Below, in pieces: positions 46,981-58,719 of a stretch of DNA of 64,000 nt. The notes beneath the pieces were generated by a model, which was given only the letters and a program-made list of their open reading frames with translations, had not been told where the DNA came from and did not search any database. The stretch is taken from positions 1 through 64,000 of the forward strand of contig JAAOMT010000073.1 of assembly GCA_016748015.1 (NCBI GenBank), read 5' to 3'. Made by a program: the position numbers and the translations under genes. This DNA is from Geosiphon pyriformis. Lineage: Eukaryota; Glomeromycota; Glomeromycetes; Archaeosporales; Geosiphonaceae. Each line of letters starts with the position of its first letter. The first letter of the stretch is position 1.

Positions 46981-48360
46981 AGTTGATAATTATATTTGTC
47001 TGTAGGGCTGGTGCTGCCACTTTTTTTGAGAACATTAGTTTGGGCCTTGGTGTTGGTGTTTCAGGTTTGATGTCATCTACTCTGGCAGAATTGCAGACTA
47101 TTGCATTGGCTTTGGAATGTGTTCTCGCATCTAGTTCTGTTCAGTTGTTCTCAAATAGTCAATCTGCTCTGGATGTGTACAAGTCTGAATTGAGTTTTGT
47201 GTGTCCAGATTTTCACAATTAGTGCTAGATAGAGTGCTGACATATTGTAAATGTTGTTAGATGTAAGAACTTAAGTGTCAGTTGGCACAAGGTAAAAAGT
47301 CACTTTAGCATTTCTGGAAATGAGCATGCTGACTTGATTGCTGGTGCTGCTTTTCTTTCTGGTCAGCATTTTATTCCTCGCTTAAATAAACATTTTATAG
47401 TTGCTGATAATAGTGTAGTTTCTGGAAATTCCAGACATTTTGTTTGCGATATTTATCGCTCCATTTGTCATGCATATTGGGAAGTTGGTTTTGGCTCTAA
47501 GTTCTTGGTTAATAGCTTGCTTTCTGAGGTAGATTGGCCCTGCTCTTCACTGGTTTGGCATCCTGATTTGCATATGGCCACCAGTTTTATTAGCAAACCT
47601 TTGGCTGGCATCTGTACTTATTTTATGAAGGCTTTGCATCATTGACTTCCTGTTGCAGTTCGAAAGTGTCTTTATAACAAACATTATCCTAGTGTGCTTT
47701 ATTTATATTGTGGCAAGATAGAGACTTTGGATCACGTGTTCTTTTGTAAAATTGACAATTCTATTTGATCCCATATATTGGATTCTCATGTCAATTCTTG
47801 GGAAACTCTTTCTGGTTTATCTCATTTTTCTTTTTGTGTGTTGCAACTGTTATTATCTTGTGTTTCTGATTTCTTAGTCTCTATGGCCCTTTATAAGGAT
47901 TTTGTGTTTAATGGTTGGTTTCGCGAAGCTGTCTCTGTCTTTTATGATCCAAAGGTTGCTGGTTTGGAGATTGTTAAGTTTGTGAGATCTCTTGGTCTCA
48001 CTTTTAGAGATAATATCTGGTTGGTCTGCATTAAACATTGAGCCTATATAAAGAAAGCCAACCTAATTCTGCTGGATGGTTCAGTTCTTGTGACAGTTTC
48101 AGGTTTGGCTTCAGGGTTTTTTGCTGGTATGGTCAAATTGCTTGGCATCGCTGAGGCATTGGACATTCATTTTGGTTTTTGCAAATCATGTTTATTTTTC
48201 TCTGGTATAGATAACTTTGTTTCTGTTCGTATAACTGTATAGTGATGTTCTGATTGGTCCAAGTGGCTGGTCACGTGTAGTAAATGCATGATTCATGCTT
48301 AGTATAAATCATTTCTTTGATGTATAACACTAGGTAGTATTTGGACCTCATTCATAATAA
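46981..48360 (+). mobile_element. LINE C, 3' end fragment
   Basis: ORF2 C-terminus plus 3' UTR of the same LINE family as LINE B. The 3' UTR (48244-48360) ends GTATTTGGACCTCATTCAT before an A/T tail. Upstream is either truncated or decayed beyond recognition at about 46980. Few stops, so much younger-looking than LINE A. Confidence 0.85.
46995..48243 (+). pseudogene. LINE C RNase H and C-terminal finger
   Basis: RNase H motifs: AELQTIALALEC (Glu), FSNSQSALD (Asp changed to Asn) and KSHFSISGNEHADLIA (late His and Asp kept, unlike LINE B). Then VVSGNSRHFVCD, WHPDLHMAT, and a finger YLYCGKIETLDHVFFC in which the first Cys of a C-x2-C pair is Tyr. It ends FGFCKSCLFFSG before TAG at 48241. Stops at 47221, 47643, 47767 and 48039. 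Confidence 0.85.
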
Positions 48361-49620
48361 AAAATATTTGCTTTATTTTTGATTTTTTTGATTTTTATTA
48401 TTGTTAATATTTTACTGTTATAATATTTAAGTTTTGTAAGTTTTTAAATTATATTGTTATAAAAACTAATATTTTATATAAATATTATATCTAATAAAAA
48501 TTTTTTAAGTATTATTATTATAAATATTAGAATTTAGATTATTTGTCTAAAAATTACAAAATATTATTTTTTTTTCTTAATTTATTATTTAAGACTATTA
48601 TTAACTTTAAGTTTTTTGTATTATTTTTTATTAATAACAAATTTTATGTTAAAATATTTATTTTTGGCTTTTTTTTTGTTGTTTTTGTGGTTATTTTTGT
48701 TGTTGATTTTGTAATTAAATTAAATTTTTTGAAATTTCAAATCTTGAATTTGGTTTTTTTAATGAAATCTGTTATTGAGTTTATTAATTTTCTGATTATT
48801 TTAATTATTTTTTTTAATTGAAAATATACATAAAATCACAAAATAAAAAAAAATTTGTTTATTATAATTAATATTTCCAAAAACTTTAACTAATATATTT
48901 AAGAACTTTGTTAATTTTAAAGCTAAAATTGATTTTAATAACATAAATAAAAATGAAATTAGTATTATTAAAGCTTTTTTTTTAAGTAAAAACACTTATT
49001 ACTATTTTGTTGTTTTGTGATAGATATGTAATTCTAATATTAAGAATAATATTAAGAAAACTAAACTGTTTTTTGGTGATTTTATTTTTAATACTTAAAA
49101 TTTAAATGGTATTATTAAAAAATTTAATGAAATAAATTTACTTTTAACAATTTTTGTTTTAACTTAATTAATATTTTAACTAATTTAAATAGTTGATTAC
49201 ATATAAAAAATATAAAAAATATATTTAATCTAAGTTATTTAATGTAATATATTGTATTAAATAGTATTTAAACACACTTTATTAAAACTTAATAAAAAAA
49301 TTATTAAAAAACCAATGAATTTATTATTAATTTTATTAAATAAGCTAATTTTTGTATTTGCAATTTTTAAAAATTTAATTTAAATTTTAAGTTTTTTAAA
49401 ACTTAAAAATAATAATAAAATATTTTTAATTATAATTAAATTAAAGAAATTAAAAAAAATATATGTATTTAAATAATTATATTATTAATTTTATAAATTA
49501 TATATTAAAAAAATTAAACAATATAATTTTAAAAATGTTTTAAAATAATGATTTTTTTAATTTAACAAAAAATTTTAATATTCTTTTTTATTAAAATTAA
49601 TCAATAAATTAAAACAAAAA
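48361..49620. other. A/T-rich block with repeat shared with 24.6-25.1 kb
   Basis: 48400-48840 is clearly homologous to 25130-24650 read on the minus strand, including a frame rich in Phe/Ile/Val (48543-48821 and 24963-24760) that would be very hydrophobic. Both copies sit upstream of a LINE 5' end. No recognised protein family. The remainder, 48841-49620, is featureless A/T. Confidence 0.55.
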
Positions 49621-49731
49621 ACTTCTTTCTTTCTTATATCCACAAATCCTCAAAAAGCATTTTTTCTGAAAAGAAGTTTTTTTTTTTTTTGTTAGTATTT
49701 CACAATTTTTATCTCTAATAACCCATTTTTC

Positions 49732-51591
49732 GTGGACTTGGAGACTGCTTCTAGTGATAACATGTCTAAAACAAAGACACCAAAAGGTATTTTTTATGGT
49801 TCTACAGATGGCTCTTTCTTACAGAAAAAAAAAGTTGTGCTTGGAAATATTAAACACTCTGGTAACAAAAAGGATATCTCTCTGAACAAGATTGAGCTTG
49901 GTGGCAATGTGTTTTCTAATGTGGATAGTTTGTCTAGTAATGAAGAAGGTGCTAATATGGCTGACATCAATATTGGATCTCTTTTGAGTTTGGCTGCCAA
50001 CACTCTTAAAGTAAAGCATGTTAATACTGGTGCTGTTTTTGGCTCACCACTTGATTCTCCCAATTTTAGCATGGATAATAATAAAGAAGTGTCTCTTTCT
50101 TCTTGTATCTTAATTTCTCTGAAAAAAAAGTGGGTTGACCCCAAAATCATCAAAACTCAGGTGGAGGTCTCAGTTAAGAAATTTTTTGCTTTAGATATTA
50201 ATTTCTTAGTTGTGAAAGGGAAATTGGTGATGACAAAAACCCAACTCATCAGAAAAATCTTTTCAATAATTAATGGTTTTGAGGAGATTATCAGATCTAT
50301 CTTTACTTCAGAAAAAAGCATGGAATTGGCTGTATCATTGGCCAGAAAAAAAGAGATCAACATAAACAGCAATTTCAAGAGACAAGGAATTCATTCAGAT
50401 CGGGCTGTGGTCATCAAAAAAATTTCTATGGACATGCCAAAAGAAATGATTGTCACTGCACTGGCTGAGTTTGGTGAAATTAAGTCAATCAAAATTCAAC
50501 TTATTAGATTGTGACAAAAAGCTGTGGTGGAATTTGCTGAACTAGATTAGGCTGAACAATTGACTGCTAAATGGTCTCTTTTGATTGGTAAAGATTCAGT
50601 GCATATGGCTATGGCTGTGAGAGATCATGAAACATGGGCATCAAAAAATCAGTTCAGGGCTTTGTTGTTTACTTTGCCTATGAAAACGACTGCTCATAAT
50701 TTGGGCATTCTTTTGGAGAGAGCTGGTGGGAAAACTTGTGTTATCAATTAATTAATGAATTCTGACAACTGAGTTCACTGTGCTGTGGTTGGTTTCAAAT
50801 TTAAGGAGGAATTAAAATTTGCATATTGTACTGAGCCAATTTTTGGTGGTGTTAAGTTTTCTTAGGCTAGAATGGATTTGGTTCATTGTAAAAAGTGTGG
50901 GCACTTTGGTCATTCTGCTTTAAAGTATGACATGCCAACTGTGTCTACTTCCAGGCCCTTATATCCTGTTATAAAGATACATTCGGAGGAATGTTATCTT
51001 CAGCTGGCTAAGTTGTATGTAAAAAAAAGTGTTTCTATCTCTTATTCTGCTGCCTTTGGTGACAAGTCTTGGGTGCAAGTAATTTTGCTTGCCTCTTCTT
51101 CTGGTGGTTCTCATTTTAATTCTGGTTCTGAGTCTGGCTCTCCTTCTCCTAATATCTCAACTGATAAGGGTAACACACTAATTGCTTAAAATAACTCTTT
51201 AATTAACAGTCATTTGGCTTTGCTAGAATGTTTTTTGGAATTGTTGGCTGATCAAGTTTCAAGTATTTTATGCAGATTAAATGGTATTGAGCTGGTGCCT
51301 TTGATGTCTGTATTCCAAATTATGCCACTGGTTGTGCCTGCTTCTGTATTGTCAACTTCAGATACTGATATGGTTTTGGATGTCTTACAGCCACCTCTTC
51401 ATCTTTTTTCTCCAGTTGCAGAAGAAAAGGTAGTAAATTTGGGTCTGAGCAGTTCAAAGCTTCTTACTTCCAAAGTTGGCAGTTTGGAATCTAAGATGGT
51501 GGCTCTTGAAGTTTTTATTAACTCAATTTTGGGGAAGTTAGATCTGTTGTGTATAAATTCAGGTTCTTTGGTATATCTTTCACATCAATAA
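49732..51591 (+). pseudogene. LINE D ORF1
   Basis: The open frame begins with GTG at 49732; the first ATG is at 49762. A clean stretch to 50514 contains the RRM-like segment VVIKKISMDMPKEMIVTALAEFGEIKSIK. Then come stops at 50512 (Trp position), 50548 and 50749. The knuckle reads HCKKCGHFGHSALKYD at about 50880-50930, with the last Cys changed to Tyr. A Ser-rich linker leads to a helical C-terminus ending at 51591. Would bind LINE RNA if intact. Confidence 0.82.
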
Positions 51592-51608
51592 GTAAGCTCA
51601 TCTGAAAA

Positions 51609-52994
51609 GTGGCTACATGTAATATTAGGAGTATATCAAATTTAGCTAAACAGGAAGACATTGTTTGTTGGCATAAAGATTTGGGTAACATGATTTCTAT
51701 TGTTACTGAAACAAAATTGAGGTTTAATATTAGGCCTTGGATTATAAGTAAGTTTAATGGGATTCAGATTTTTACTACTGGACTGGATATTGGGTTTTAT
51801 GGTACTAGAGTTGCTGTAATCATGAACAATTGTTTGGCATGACATGTGTCAAAGATGGAGGAGATGTCTGGTCATCTGATTTCTGTGTGTCTTTTGTTTA
51901 AAAACAAGCTTTCAGTTACAATTTTGGATTTGTATGCTGATGTGTCTATTGGCACACGTTTTGGTTAAGCTGCTGATATTAATTCTATGGTTTTTAAGAC
52001 AGTCAATTCCAGCTCTTTTGTGATTTTGGGTGGAAACTTTAATGAGAATGGTTCTGGTAAAAGTGCAAGTTTCAAGTTCTGTTTGGGTTTGGATCTGGCT
52101 AACACTTTTGATGAACACTTACTGGTCAAAGCTTCCATCTGGTGCAATTTTAGAGGTGTTGAAAAAGTGATCAATTTCATCCTAGTGAGTGAGAATTTGG
52201 CATCCACTATTGCATCGCATAAAGTCGATAATATGTCTGAGTTTTTTAATACAGATCATAAGTTAGTTTCAGTTTTAATTGAATTAGATGAACTACTGGA
52301 TGCCTATCTTACTAGCATTCACAGGCAAGCCAACTGAGACCAATGGAAGTTCAAATTGGGAAATACAAATAATATCCAGTGGTTGGGCTTTAAAAACCAT
52401 TCATCTGCTGAGTTGTTGATTAAGTCAAAAACATTTGAGAGGGTAAGAAGCAATAATGACTTAAATACAATGTGAATAATATTAAAAAAAGCCATAATAC
52501 AAGCTGCTAGTACAGTTTTCTCTAAGATTTGGTATAGTGAGTATGATTGTTCAAGGAACAAACAATCTTTAAAATTCTTTAAATTGGAAATGCTTGTTGC
52601 AAAGATTGTGAAATATTGGAATTTTGGTAATCTATTGAATTTCAACTGCCTTATAAAGATCTGGCTAGCTATTAATGAAGTTAAAGCTTTTAAGGTTGAT
52701 AGTATGGTTTTGAACAGTGTGAGCTCGATGAATTTAATTAAACATTTGTCAGTGGTAAGAAAAAAGTATCAGAAATCTAAATATTGTGAGTCTAAGGTTG
52801 CTAAAGATACTACTATAAGAAAAATGATTGATTGTCATATAGAAAACTTCTGTTCTAACAAAGAGAAGATGATAAAAAACATTCTGGAGCATTCATTTTG
52901 CAAGGTAGTTTTGGATCACTTGATGGTAGATGATGAGATGGTAGTTGAGCCTAATGAAGTAAAGCTTAAGGTTGATGAAATTATGGAAGGGTGG
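51609..52994 (+). pseudogene. LINE D ORF2, endonuclease and linker
   Basis: Endonuclease motifs: CNIRSISNLAKQEDIVCW, TETK (catalytic Glu kept), GNFNENG (GDFN in active enzymes), and FFNTDHKLVSV. Stops near 51841, 51967 and 52336. The linker then matches LINE B 21790-21140 up to KVDEIMEGW, where the LTR cuts in. RT and RNase H are absent from the window. Confidence 0.83.
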
Positions 52995-53202
52995 TGTTAC
53001 AGTTGAATATTTGGAGTCTCAAGTCAAATAACAAACCCGTAACTTGGTGCTCAAAAGCTATTTCCATTGATGATGTTCTAAAAGTGTTGTATCTGAAGGT
53101 TTTGATGGAGTCCTTTGTATAATGAACAGAGATTCAATAATGCGGCAATTTGTCATTTGTTGTCAGTTGTTTTCCTAATTTCTTTTTCAACTTGGTGGCC
53201 AG
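52995..53202 (-). repeat. Outer LTR, left piece (split by Ty3-2)
   Basis: TGTTAC start at 52995 directly after LINE D. It matches the U5 end of the Ty3-2 LTR on minus (AACAAACCCGTAACTTGGTGCTC) but is more diverged, and it stops at 53202 where a second LTR begins. The right piece is at 63358. CCAG here and CCGG at 63358-63361 look like the 4-bp target duplication of Ty3-2 with one mutation. Whether this is a solo LTR or the 3' LTR of a larger element lies outside the window. Confidence 0.8.
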
Positions 53203-54079
53203 TGTTACAGGTAACAATTTCTGGTGTTGAATTAAATACAAATCCATAACTTGGTGCTTAAAGCTATTCTTATTGTCAATGATCTGAAGGTTTGATATCT
53301 GAAGATTTTGTATTTGAAGGGTTTGGTTGAGTTCTTTGTATAATGGACAGAGATTCAATGGTGATAGTTTTATTCATAGCTTCCCGAAACTGCAGTTTCG
53401 TCAATTTTTTTCTCAGCTTGATGGCTGGTATTTCTCCTGGTAAGCTATCCTTAATTGAGTGTTTTACTCTTATTTCTGGGTCTTTTACCAGTCATGTTTA
53501 TCCTGACGTTAGTGCCTCATGCATTAATCCTCAATAGAATTAGTAAACAACAATAAAATCAAAGCAAAAAAATAAAGAAAAGAAAATAAAATAAAGAAAG
53601 AAAAGAAATAAGCCAAGACAATTTACAAGTTAGTATTCTGTCAATAGCTGTGATCAAGAGCTATTGTTCTAGTGTGGTTAAGTATCAATTACTATCAACA
53701 TAAAGTGTTAATAGTGGAAATAGGTTTTGAGATAACAAATAGTTATTTATTAGATGCTTGTGGTTTAGAGAGTTGCTTAGATTAAATCTAAACTAAAAGG
53801 TCTGTCTTTTCAGCTTCTAATCCTGCTGCTATATATACATAATTGAGATTCCTCAATTCCTTGATTCTTCACAACAAGAATCCTGGAATTCCTAGAATCC
53901 TATGATTCTTTTGAGAGGAATTCTGGAATTCTGGAATCCTGCGATTCCTTGTCGGGAATTCTGAAATTCCTGAAATCCTGCAATTCCTGAAAGGAATCCT
54001 GAAATTTCACATTTACTATGCCTACTTCTGATTGGCTAATAATCATGTTAATATATTTCCTATATTTCTATGAGTAATA
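53203..54079 (-). repeat. 3' LTR of Ty3-2
   Basis: 877 bp, TGTTAC at 53203 to GTAATA at 54079. R/U5 block conserved with all other LTRs here. TATATATA at 53830-53837. The U3 palindrome array at about 53850-54005 is made of GGAATCCTG/CAATTCC units, quite unlike the array of Ty3-1. Confidence 0.9.
53850..54005 (-). repeat. U3 array of GGAATTCCTG-type palindromes
   Basis: About eight short units with GGAAT...ATTCC inversions (GGAATTCTGGAATCCTG, GAAATTCCTGAAATCCTG). Matching arrays occur at about 63165-63285 and 63795-63950. The array sits just upstream (in element sense) of the TATA box, where Ty3-1 has ATTGCT/AGCAAT units. Confidence 0.75.
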
Positions 54080-54098
54080 TTATTTTCTTTTTTTAATA

Positions 54099-54722
54099 TT
54101 AAGCTCTGTCGAAATCCAACTCATTTAATTCCCCCTCTTGAAGTATTTCCTGGATTTTGTTTTCGAGAATTATTTGTGTTATTTGTGTCTGTAATTCTTC
54201 AAATTGAGCATTGATGATCTTTCCCAATTGATTACTGGTAATCATATCTATTGCTTTGTTGAGTAATATTTCTGGTCTATCCTGAAATGCTGTGTGTATT
54301 CGGTATATAGCTCAGGTCTGTGTGGATAAGTTGTTCTTTCCCATAAAATGTTTTAATTGTTGTAGTATTTTTCTGTCGAATAATCACTTTGTTTTATCCA
54401 TATATAGATTCTGGATATTTATGTGTTGTCTCAAGTAAAAATAACAATAGTTTTGTGGAAATTGTTGTATCCACCAATTCCAAGTTTCTTTAGTCAACTC
54501 TTGATATAGTGACTCTTTTGTCAACTCTCTTATTGCTAATTTTACTTTCACAATGATTTTGTCCACAGTATTTTCAGTTTTTTTCTGTGTTCTGAGTTGC
54601 AATGTCTTTCTAGTATCTTGATATCAAATGGTTTGTTGATTGATTGTAATCTCCATTTCCTGGTGTTAGATCAATTGAAAGAGTTGTTGTGCTAGTGAGT
54701 GAATATTGTCTGTAATTTCCAT
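54099..54722 (-). pseudogene. Ty3-2 extra ORF after integrase (ORF3)
   Basis: ATG at 54722, TAA at 54099, directly before the 3' LTR. Aligns with ORF3 of Ty3-1: AQQLFQ near the start, W..QFPQNYCYFYLRQHINIQNLY in the middle, and FDRA at the end. Stops at about 54668, 54626, 54384 and 54310. The clean part is 54602-54384. Charged, Gln-rich and helical; no membrane segment. Its presence in two diverged copies argues that it is a real gene of the family. Confidence 0.6.
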
Positions 54723-54776
54723 TTTTTTAATATTTTCTGTCACGTTTACCATGTCTTTATATATTCTTTTGATGGA

Positions 54777-56050
54777 TCAATTTGACATGTTGTTGTCAAT
54801 AATAATAATTGGTTCCAGATCTTGTGGAATCTGATCTGGTTGGACTAGTATTCTCTGTACTCTTAATTGTGGAATATTACTGGTGGATGGTGGTATGGTG
54901 TTGTGGTATGGTTTTAGTCGATCTCTATGTGCTGCTTTGGTTAAGATTTTGTTGTTCAGTCTTAATTTGTAAGCTCTATTCCCTAAAATTTCTTCTATGT
55001 GAAATGGTTCATTCCATTTGGGGTCAAATTTTCCATTCCATTGTTTTTCCGCTTTGGTACAATGTAAAAGTACTTTGTCTCCAATCTTGAATTCAACTGG
55101 TTTGTCTGGTAGTTGATTATCATGTTTTTTTTTCTGTTTCTCTTGTGACTTTTGTATGTTATCAGCTGCTCTTCTTCGTTTGTTTTCCAATGTTTCCATT
55201 AAGTCATATGTTCTTCTTAACAATGTTTCTTGGAAATTCTCTTTTGTTATTGGTTCAGTTGGATATGTGTTGACCTCTATTTCTACTGGTAATGTTGCTG
55301 TTTTACCATATACTAATTCAAATGGTGTTGCTTGTGTAGTGTTTTGTTTCATTGTTCAATAAGCAAATAGTACTGCTGGTATCAACATGTCCCAATTGTT
55401 CTGGTTTTCTTGACTGAGCTTAGCTATTGCTTTAAACAATGTTCTGTTGAATCTTTCAACTAATCCGTTGGTTTGTGGATGGTATAGTAATAATAGTGGT
55501 CTCTTAATTTCGAATCTTTGGCTCAATTCTGTTAATGTTCTGTTCACAAAATGAGTTTCTTGGTCTGATAATAATTCCTTTGGACATCTGTGTTGACAAA
55601 TTAAATCTTGATGAACAAATTCGGCAATGGATTTTGCATCTGCTCTTTGAATTGCTTTCACCTTTGGCCATTTAGTGAGATAGTCCATGGCTACTGCTAT
55701 GTACCTGTTTCCTCTTCTGGTGATTGTTAATGGTCTGACTAGATCAATTCTAATATGGTTAAATGGTTGTTCTACTTTGATTGGTCTTAATAGTTCACTG
55801 GGTTTCATACCTCCTTTTTGCTGACAAGCATCACAATTTTGAACATATTGGATGATGTCTGGATACATTGATGGTCAATAGTATTTTTTTCTGGTTCTTT
55901 CCATGGTTGCTTCTTTGTAAAAATGTCCTGCTGTTGGATTTGAGTGCATGTTGAATAATATTGTCTCTTTTTCTGGCTCTGTAATTACTCTGGTTGGTTG
56001 TTTTAGATCTTTTCTATTTTTCTAATAAAGTATATTTTGGTGAGTGATAA
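54777..56050 (-). pseudogene. Ty3-2 integrase
   Basis: Open at 55868-55356 and 55352-54777. CDACQQKGG closes the zinc domain. The catalytic core has DLVRP (first Asp kept), DQETHFVN and GLVERFN, so the D-D-E triad is complete. The C-terminal GPY/F-type module reads KWNEPFHIEEILGNRAYKLRL. A stop near 55353 interrupts FAY-stop-TMKQ, and another lies near 55875. Confidence 0.9.
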
Positions 56051-56219
56051 AATATTTTGATTGTTGTTTGATACTCTTTTGTTCCGTTTGAGATAAATTC
56101 TCCTTGAACTGTTAAGTGTTTATATAATGTAGCAATTGTTGATATTTTTGTATGTTCATCTTTTGTTATATTTTTTGTTGGTATTGTTCTGGTTTTGTTA
56201 TATTTTTGGGTTGAAATAT

Positions 56220-56640
56220 TCTTAGATTTGTCTCATTTGCAACAAACTGTTAGCATTTCCATTGTCTTTTTCTTTTTTATAATGTATAGTATAATTATAT
56301 GGTACAAGTGCCATTTTCCATCTTGATTGTCTTCTATCTCCAAATTCTTGTTTTTGAAGTGATGTTAATTTTTTGTGATCTGTGTATACTTCAAACTTCT
56401 GGCTCAAGTATTCTTTCTATTTCATAACTGCCCAGTATATTGCTAAGTGTTCTTGTTTCAGTGTTCCATAGTTCTTTTTGGCTGGTATTAAACCTCTGCT
56501 GGCATATGCTACTGGATGTTCCCTGCCATCTGGTCCTCTCTAAGATAGTACTGCTTCCAATGCTTGGCTGGATGCATCGGTGGTGATGATGAATGGTTTG
56601 CTGTAATCTGGATAGATCAGTACTGGAGCTTGAATGAGCT
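56220..56640 (-). pseudogene. Ty3-2 RNase H
   Basis: Starts PFIITTDASSQALEAVLS with the catalytic Asp kept. Then a stop (56540), HPVAYASRGLIPAKKNYG, AVMK-stop-KEYLSQKFEVYTDHK and HYKKEKDNGNANSL. The TAG in AVMK-stop-KEYL is at the same codon as in Ty3-1. Confidence 0.85.
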
Positions 56641-57560
56641 TTCTTCTCAGAATATCAAAAGCTTTTTTTTGACTTTCTGTCCATTCATATTTTGTATTCT
56701 TGGTTTGCAGTTGATTGAGTGGCTGCGCTATCTTGGAAAAGTTCTTGATAAAACATTGATAATAGCTGGCAAATCCTAAGAATGATTTTAGTTCTGTCAT
56801 ATTTGTCAGCACTGGAAAGTTTTTTACTATCTTTATTTTCTTTGAATCTGTTTTGATGCCGTCTTTGCTAACTATGTGTCCCAAGAATTTTAGTTTTGTT
56901 TTGCCAAAAAAACACTTTGTTGCATTTAACTTTAGTTCTGCTCTTCTTAGTCTTTCGAACACTTGTTGAAGATAATGAAAATGATCATCAAATGTTTTTG
57001 AGAATACATTGGTGTCATCCAAGTATACAACTACTGATTTTCACAATAAGCCAGTATAAACAATTTCCATTAACCATTGGAAAGTGGCTGGTGCATTGGT
57101 TAAGCCGAAGGGCATTACTTTAAATTCGAAATTCTCTTCTCTAGTAGTAAATGCCGTCTTCTCCTTGTCGGCTGGATCCATGGCTACTTGCCAGTAATCA
57201 CTATCTAAGTCTAATGTTGAGAACCATTTGTTTCTACCAAAAGTGTCAAATAGTTCTTGTATCTGTGGAGTTGGATAGCTGTCTTCACGAGTTACACTAT
57301 TTAGTTTCCTGTAGTCTACACAAAATCGGATCTTTCCATTCTTCTTTCAGACAAGTACTACTGATGATGACTATGAGCTCATTAATGGCTGAATTAATCC
57401 ATTGTCAAGCATTTGGTTGATTTCTTGACAATGATTTCATGGCTAGCTGGTAGTACTCTGTATGCTTGCTGTTTAATTGGCATTATATCTCCAGTCTTGA
57501 TTTGATGTTGGATGATATCAGTTTTGCCAAATTCGTTTTCGCTGGCAAAGATGTCATTGA
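56640..57560 (-). pseudogene. Ty3-2 reverse transcriptase
   Basis: Motifs: [64 protein letters not shown] (catalytic YLDD intact), FLGHIVSKDGIKTD, FLGFASYYQCFIKNF. Stops at VLV-stop-KKNG and LL-stop-KSVVV coincide with those of Ty3-1. A frame change lies near 57400. Best-preserved RT in the window. Confidence 0.92.
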
Positions 57561-58122
57561 AATTGTTGAGTAACATCTTGAGCTGCATATGTTGTAGTGA
57601 GTTTAGATTTCCCATGTTCATTTGTTCTAATTGTTCTGGTTGGAGCAAATAACATTTGTCTCGTCCATAGATTGTTTGTGATGTAATGTTGACATATCCA
57701 CAAAGCTGTGAAAAGTCTGGAATGGGGTTTGGTGGTTGATTCTCTATTTCAGTGTTTAAGTATCCCATGGTAGTTCTGGCTGGTATTACTATGACATTTC
57801 CTGTGTTGTTGTAGATGGGAATTTTGATGTGGCTGTAATCTTTGGCTGGTATGTAGAGATTGATGAGTCCAATCTCTTCTGATTTGCAAAGGGTCGGTTC
57901 TGCTTCAAAAATCTGATTCTGTTCTTTTTCCTTCCTTTCTATTGCTAGCATGTACTGGCTATATAATGGAATAGAAATAGCTTGACTGGTTGAGATAATT
58001 TCTCCTTGGCCAACAATTTCTTCCTCCATTATATTAACTGGTACATCTATTCTACCTGTTGATCCAAATCCTTGTATCCCTCTTGCTGTTATCCTTAATT
58101 CCTCCTTTGTTCTTACTAACAC
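57560..58122 (-). pseudogene. Ty3-2 dUTPase end and dUTPase-RT connector
   Basis: Open frame from 58122 down to 57394. It includes the fifth dUTPase motif (GIQGFGSTGRIDVPVNI at about 58075). A connector of about 150 residues (SQAISIPLYSQYMLAI, IGLINLYIPAKDYSHIKIPIYN, FSQLCGYVNITSQTIYG) is also conserved in Ty3-1 (11090-11470). The connector looks beta-rich and ends in the usual approach to RT (QLKMLLNNFNDIFA). Not recognised as a known domain. Confidence 0.75.
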
Positions 58123-58480
58123 TAAGCTAGCTACTTTGACTAGTGGCAGGAATATGGCCTGTGCTATCTTTTTATTTGGCTCAATAGTGTAAGCCTTTTT
58201 TGAGTCATTTTATAGCATGGCACTGATATTTTTTGTATATTCTGCATCCATTATTCCCCCTCTAATATTAATCTTTTTTTTCGCTAAACTACTCCTAAAC
58301 ACTAACAGAACCATGGTTGTTGCTGGGATCTCTAAAGCTATTCTCAGATCAATGCATACTCATGCGTTTGGCTCCAATTTGATGGCATTTTTTCTTGGAT
58401 ATCTCAAATCAAACCCTGCATCAGTATCATGCATGCATTCTGACATAATACTTTCCCTATTGTCACTATACCATTTCAAC
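58060..58480 (-). pseudogene. Ty3-2 dUTPase domain
   Basis: Motifs in order: DTDAGFDLRYP (about 58430), VRSSLAKKKI (about 58290), RGGIMDAEYTKNI, KKIAQAIFLPL (about 58170), GFGSTGR (about 58075). Stops near 58359 and 58209. Motifs 1, 2 and 5 are complete. The trimeric fold with the C-terminal Gly-rich arm is expected from the family. Confidence 0.87.
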
Positions 58481-58719
58481 TCCTGCTCCTTGGAGAGATT
58501 TGGTAGTACAATATATTGTTCATAGTTTATATCAGAGTTTGGATCTGAGTTGGAATCATTGTTGTTGTCATTGTCATTTTGAATGAAGCTTAAACTGTTG
58601 TTGTCGTCATCATTGTCAAAGTTTGAATTATGATTGATTGATGATTTTGATTCTGATATGCAATTGCTGATTGGTTCTTCCTCTTCAGGGATCGTGTAGA
58701 TTATGTGTGGTGGTGGATT

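Larger units (their letters stand above)
49621..52994 (+). mobile_element. LINE D, 5' part, cut by an LTR
   Basis: The 5' leader (AAAACTTCTTTCT..., then a second AGAAGTTTTTT) matches that of LINE B. ORF1 and the endonuclease part of ORF2 follow in order. Homology to LINE B stops inside the linker before RT, at 52994, exactly where an LTR starting TGTTAC begins. The remainder presumably lies past the window, beyond the nested LTR insertions. Confidence 0.87.

Noticed and set aside
48543-48821. 92-codon Phe/Ile/Val-rich membrane protein
   Set aside because: Its similarity to 24963-24760 is explained by DNA-level repeat homology in A/T-rich sequence; the hydrophobic composition follows from T-rich codons.
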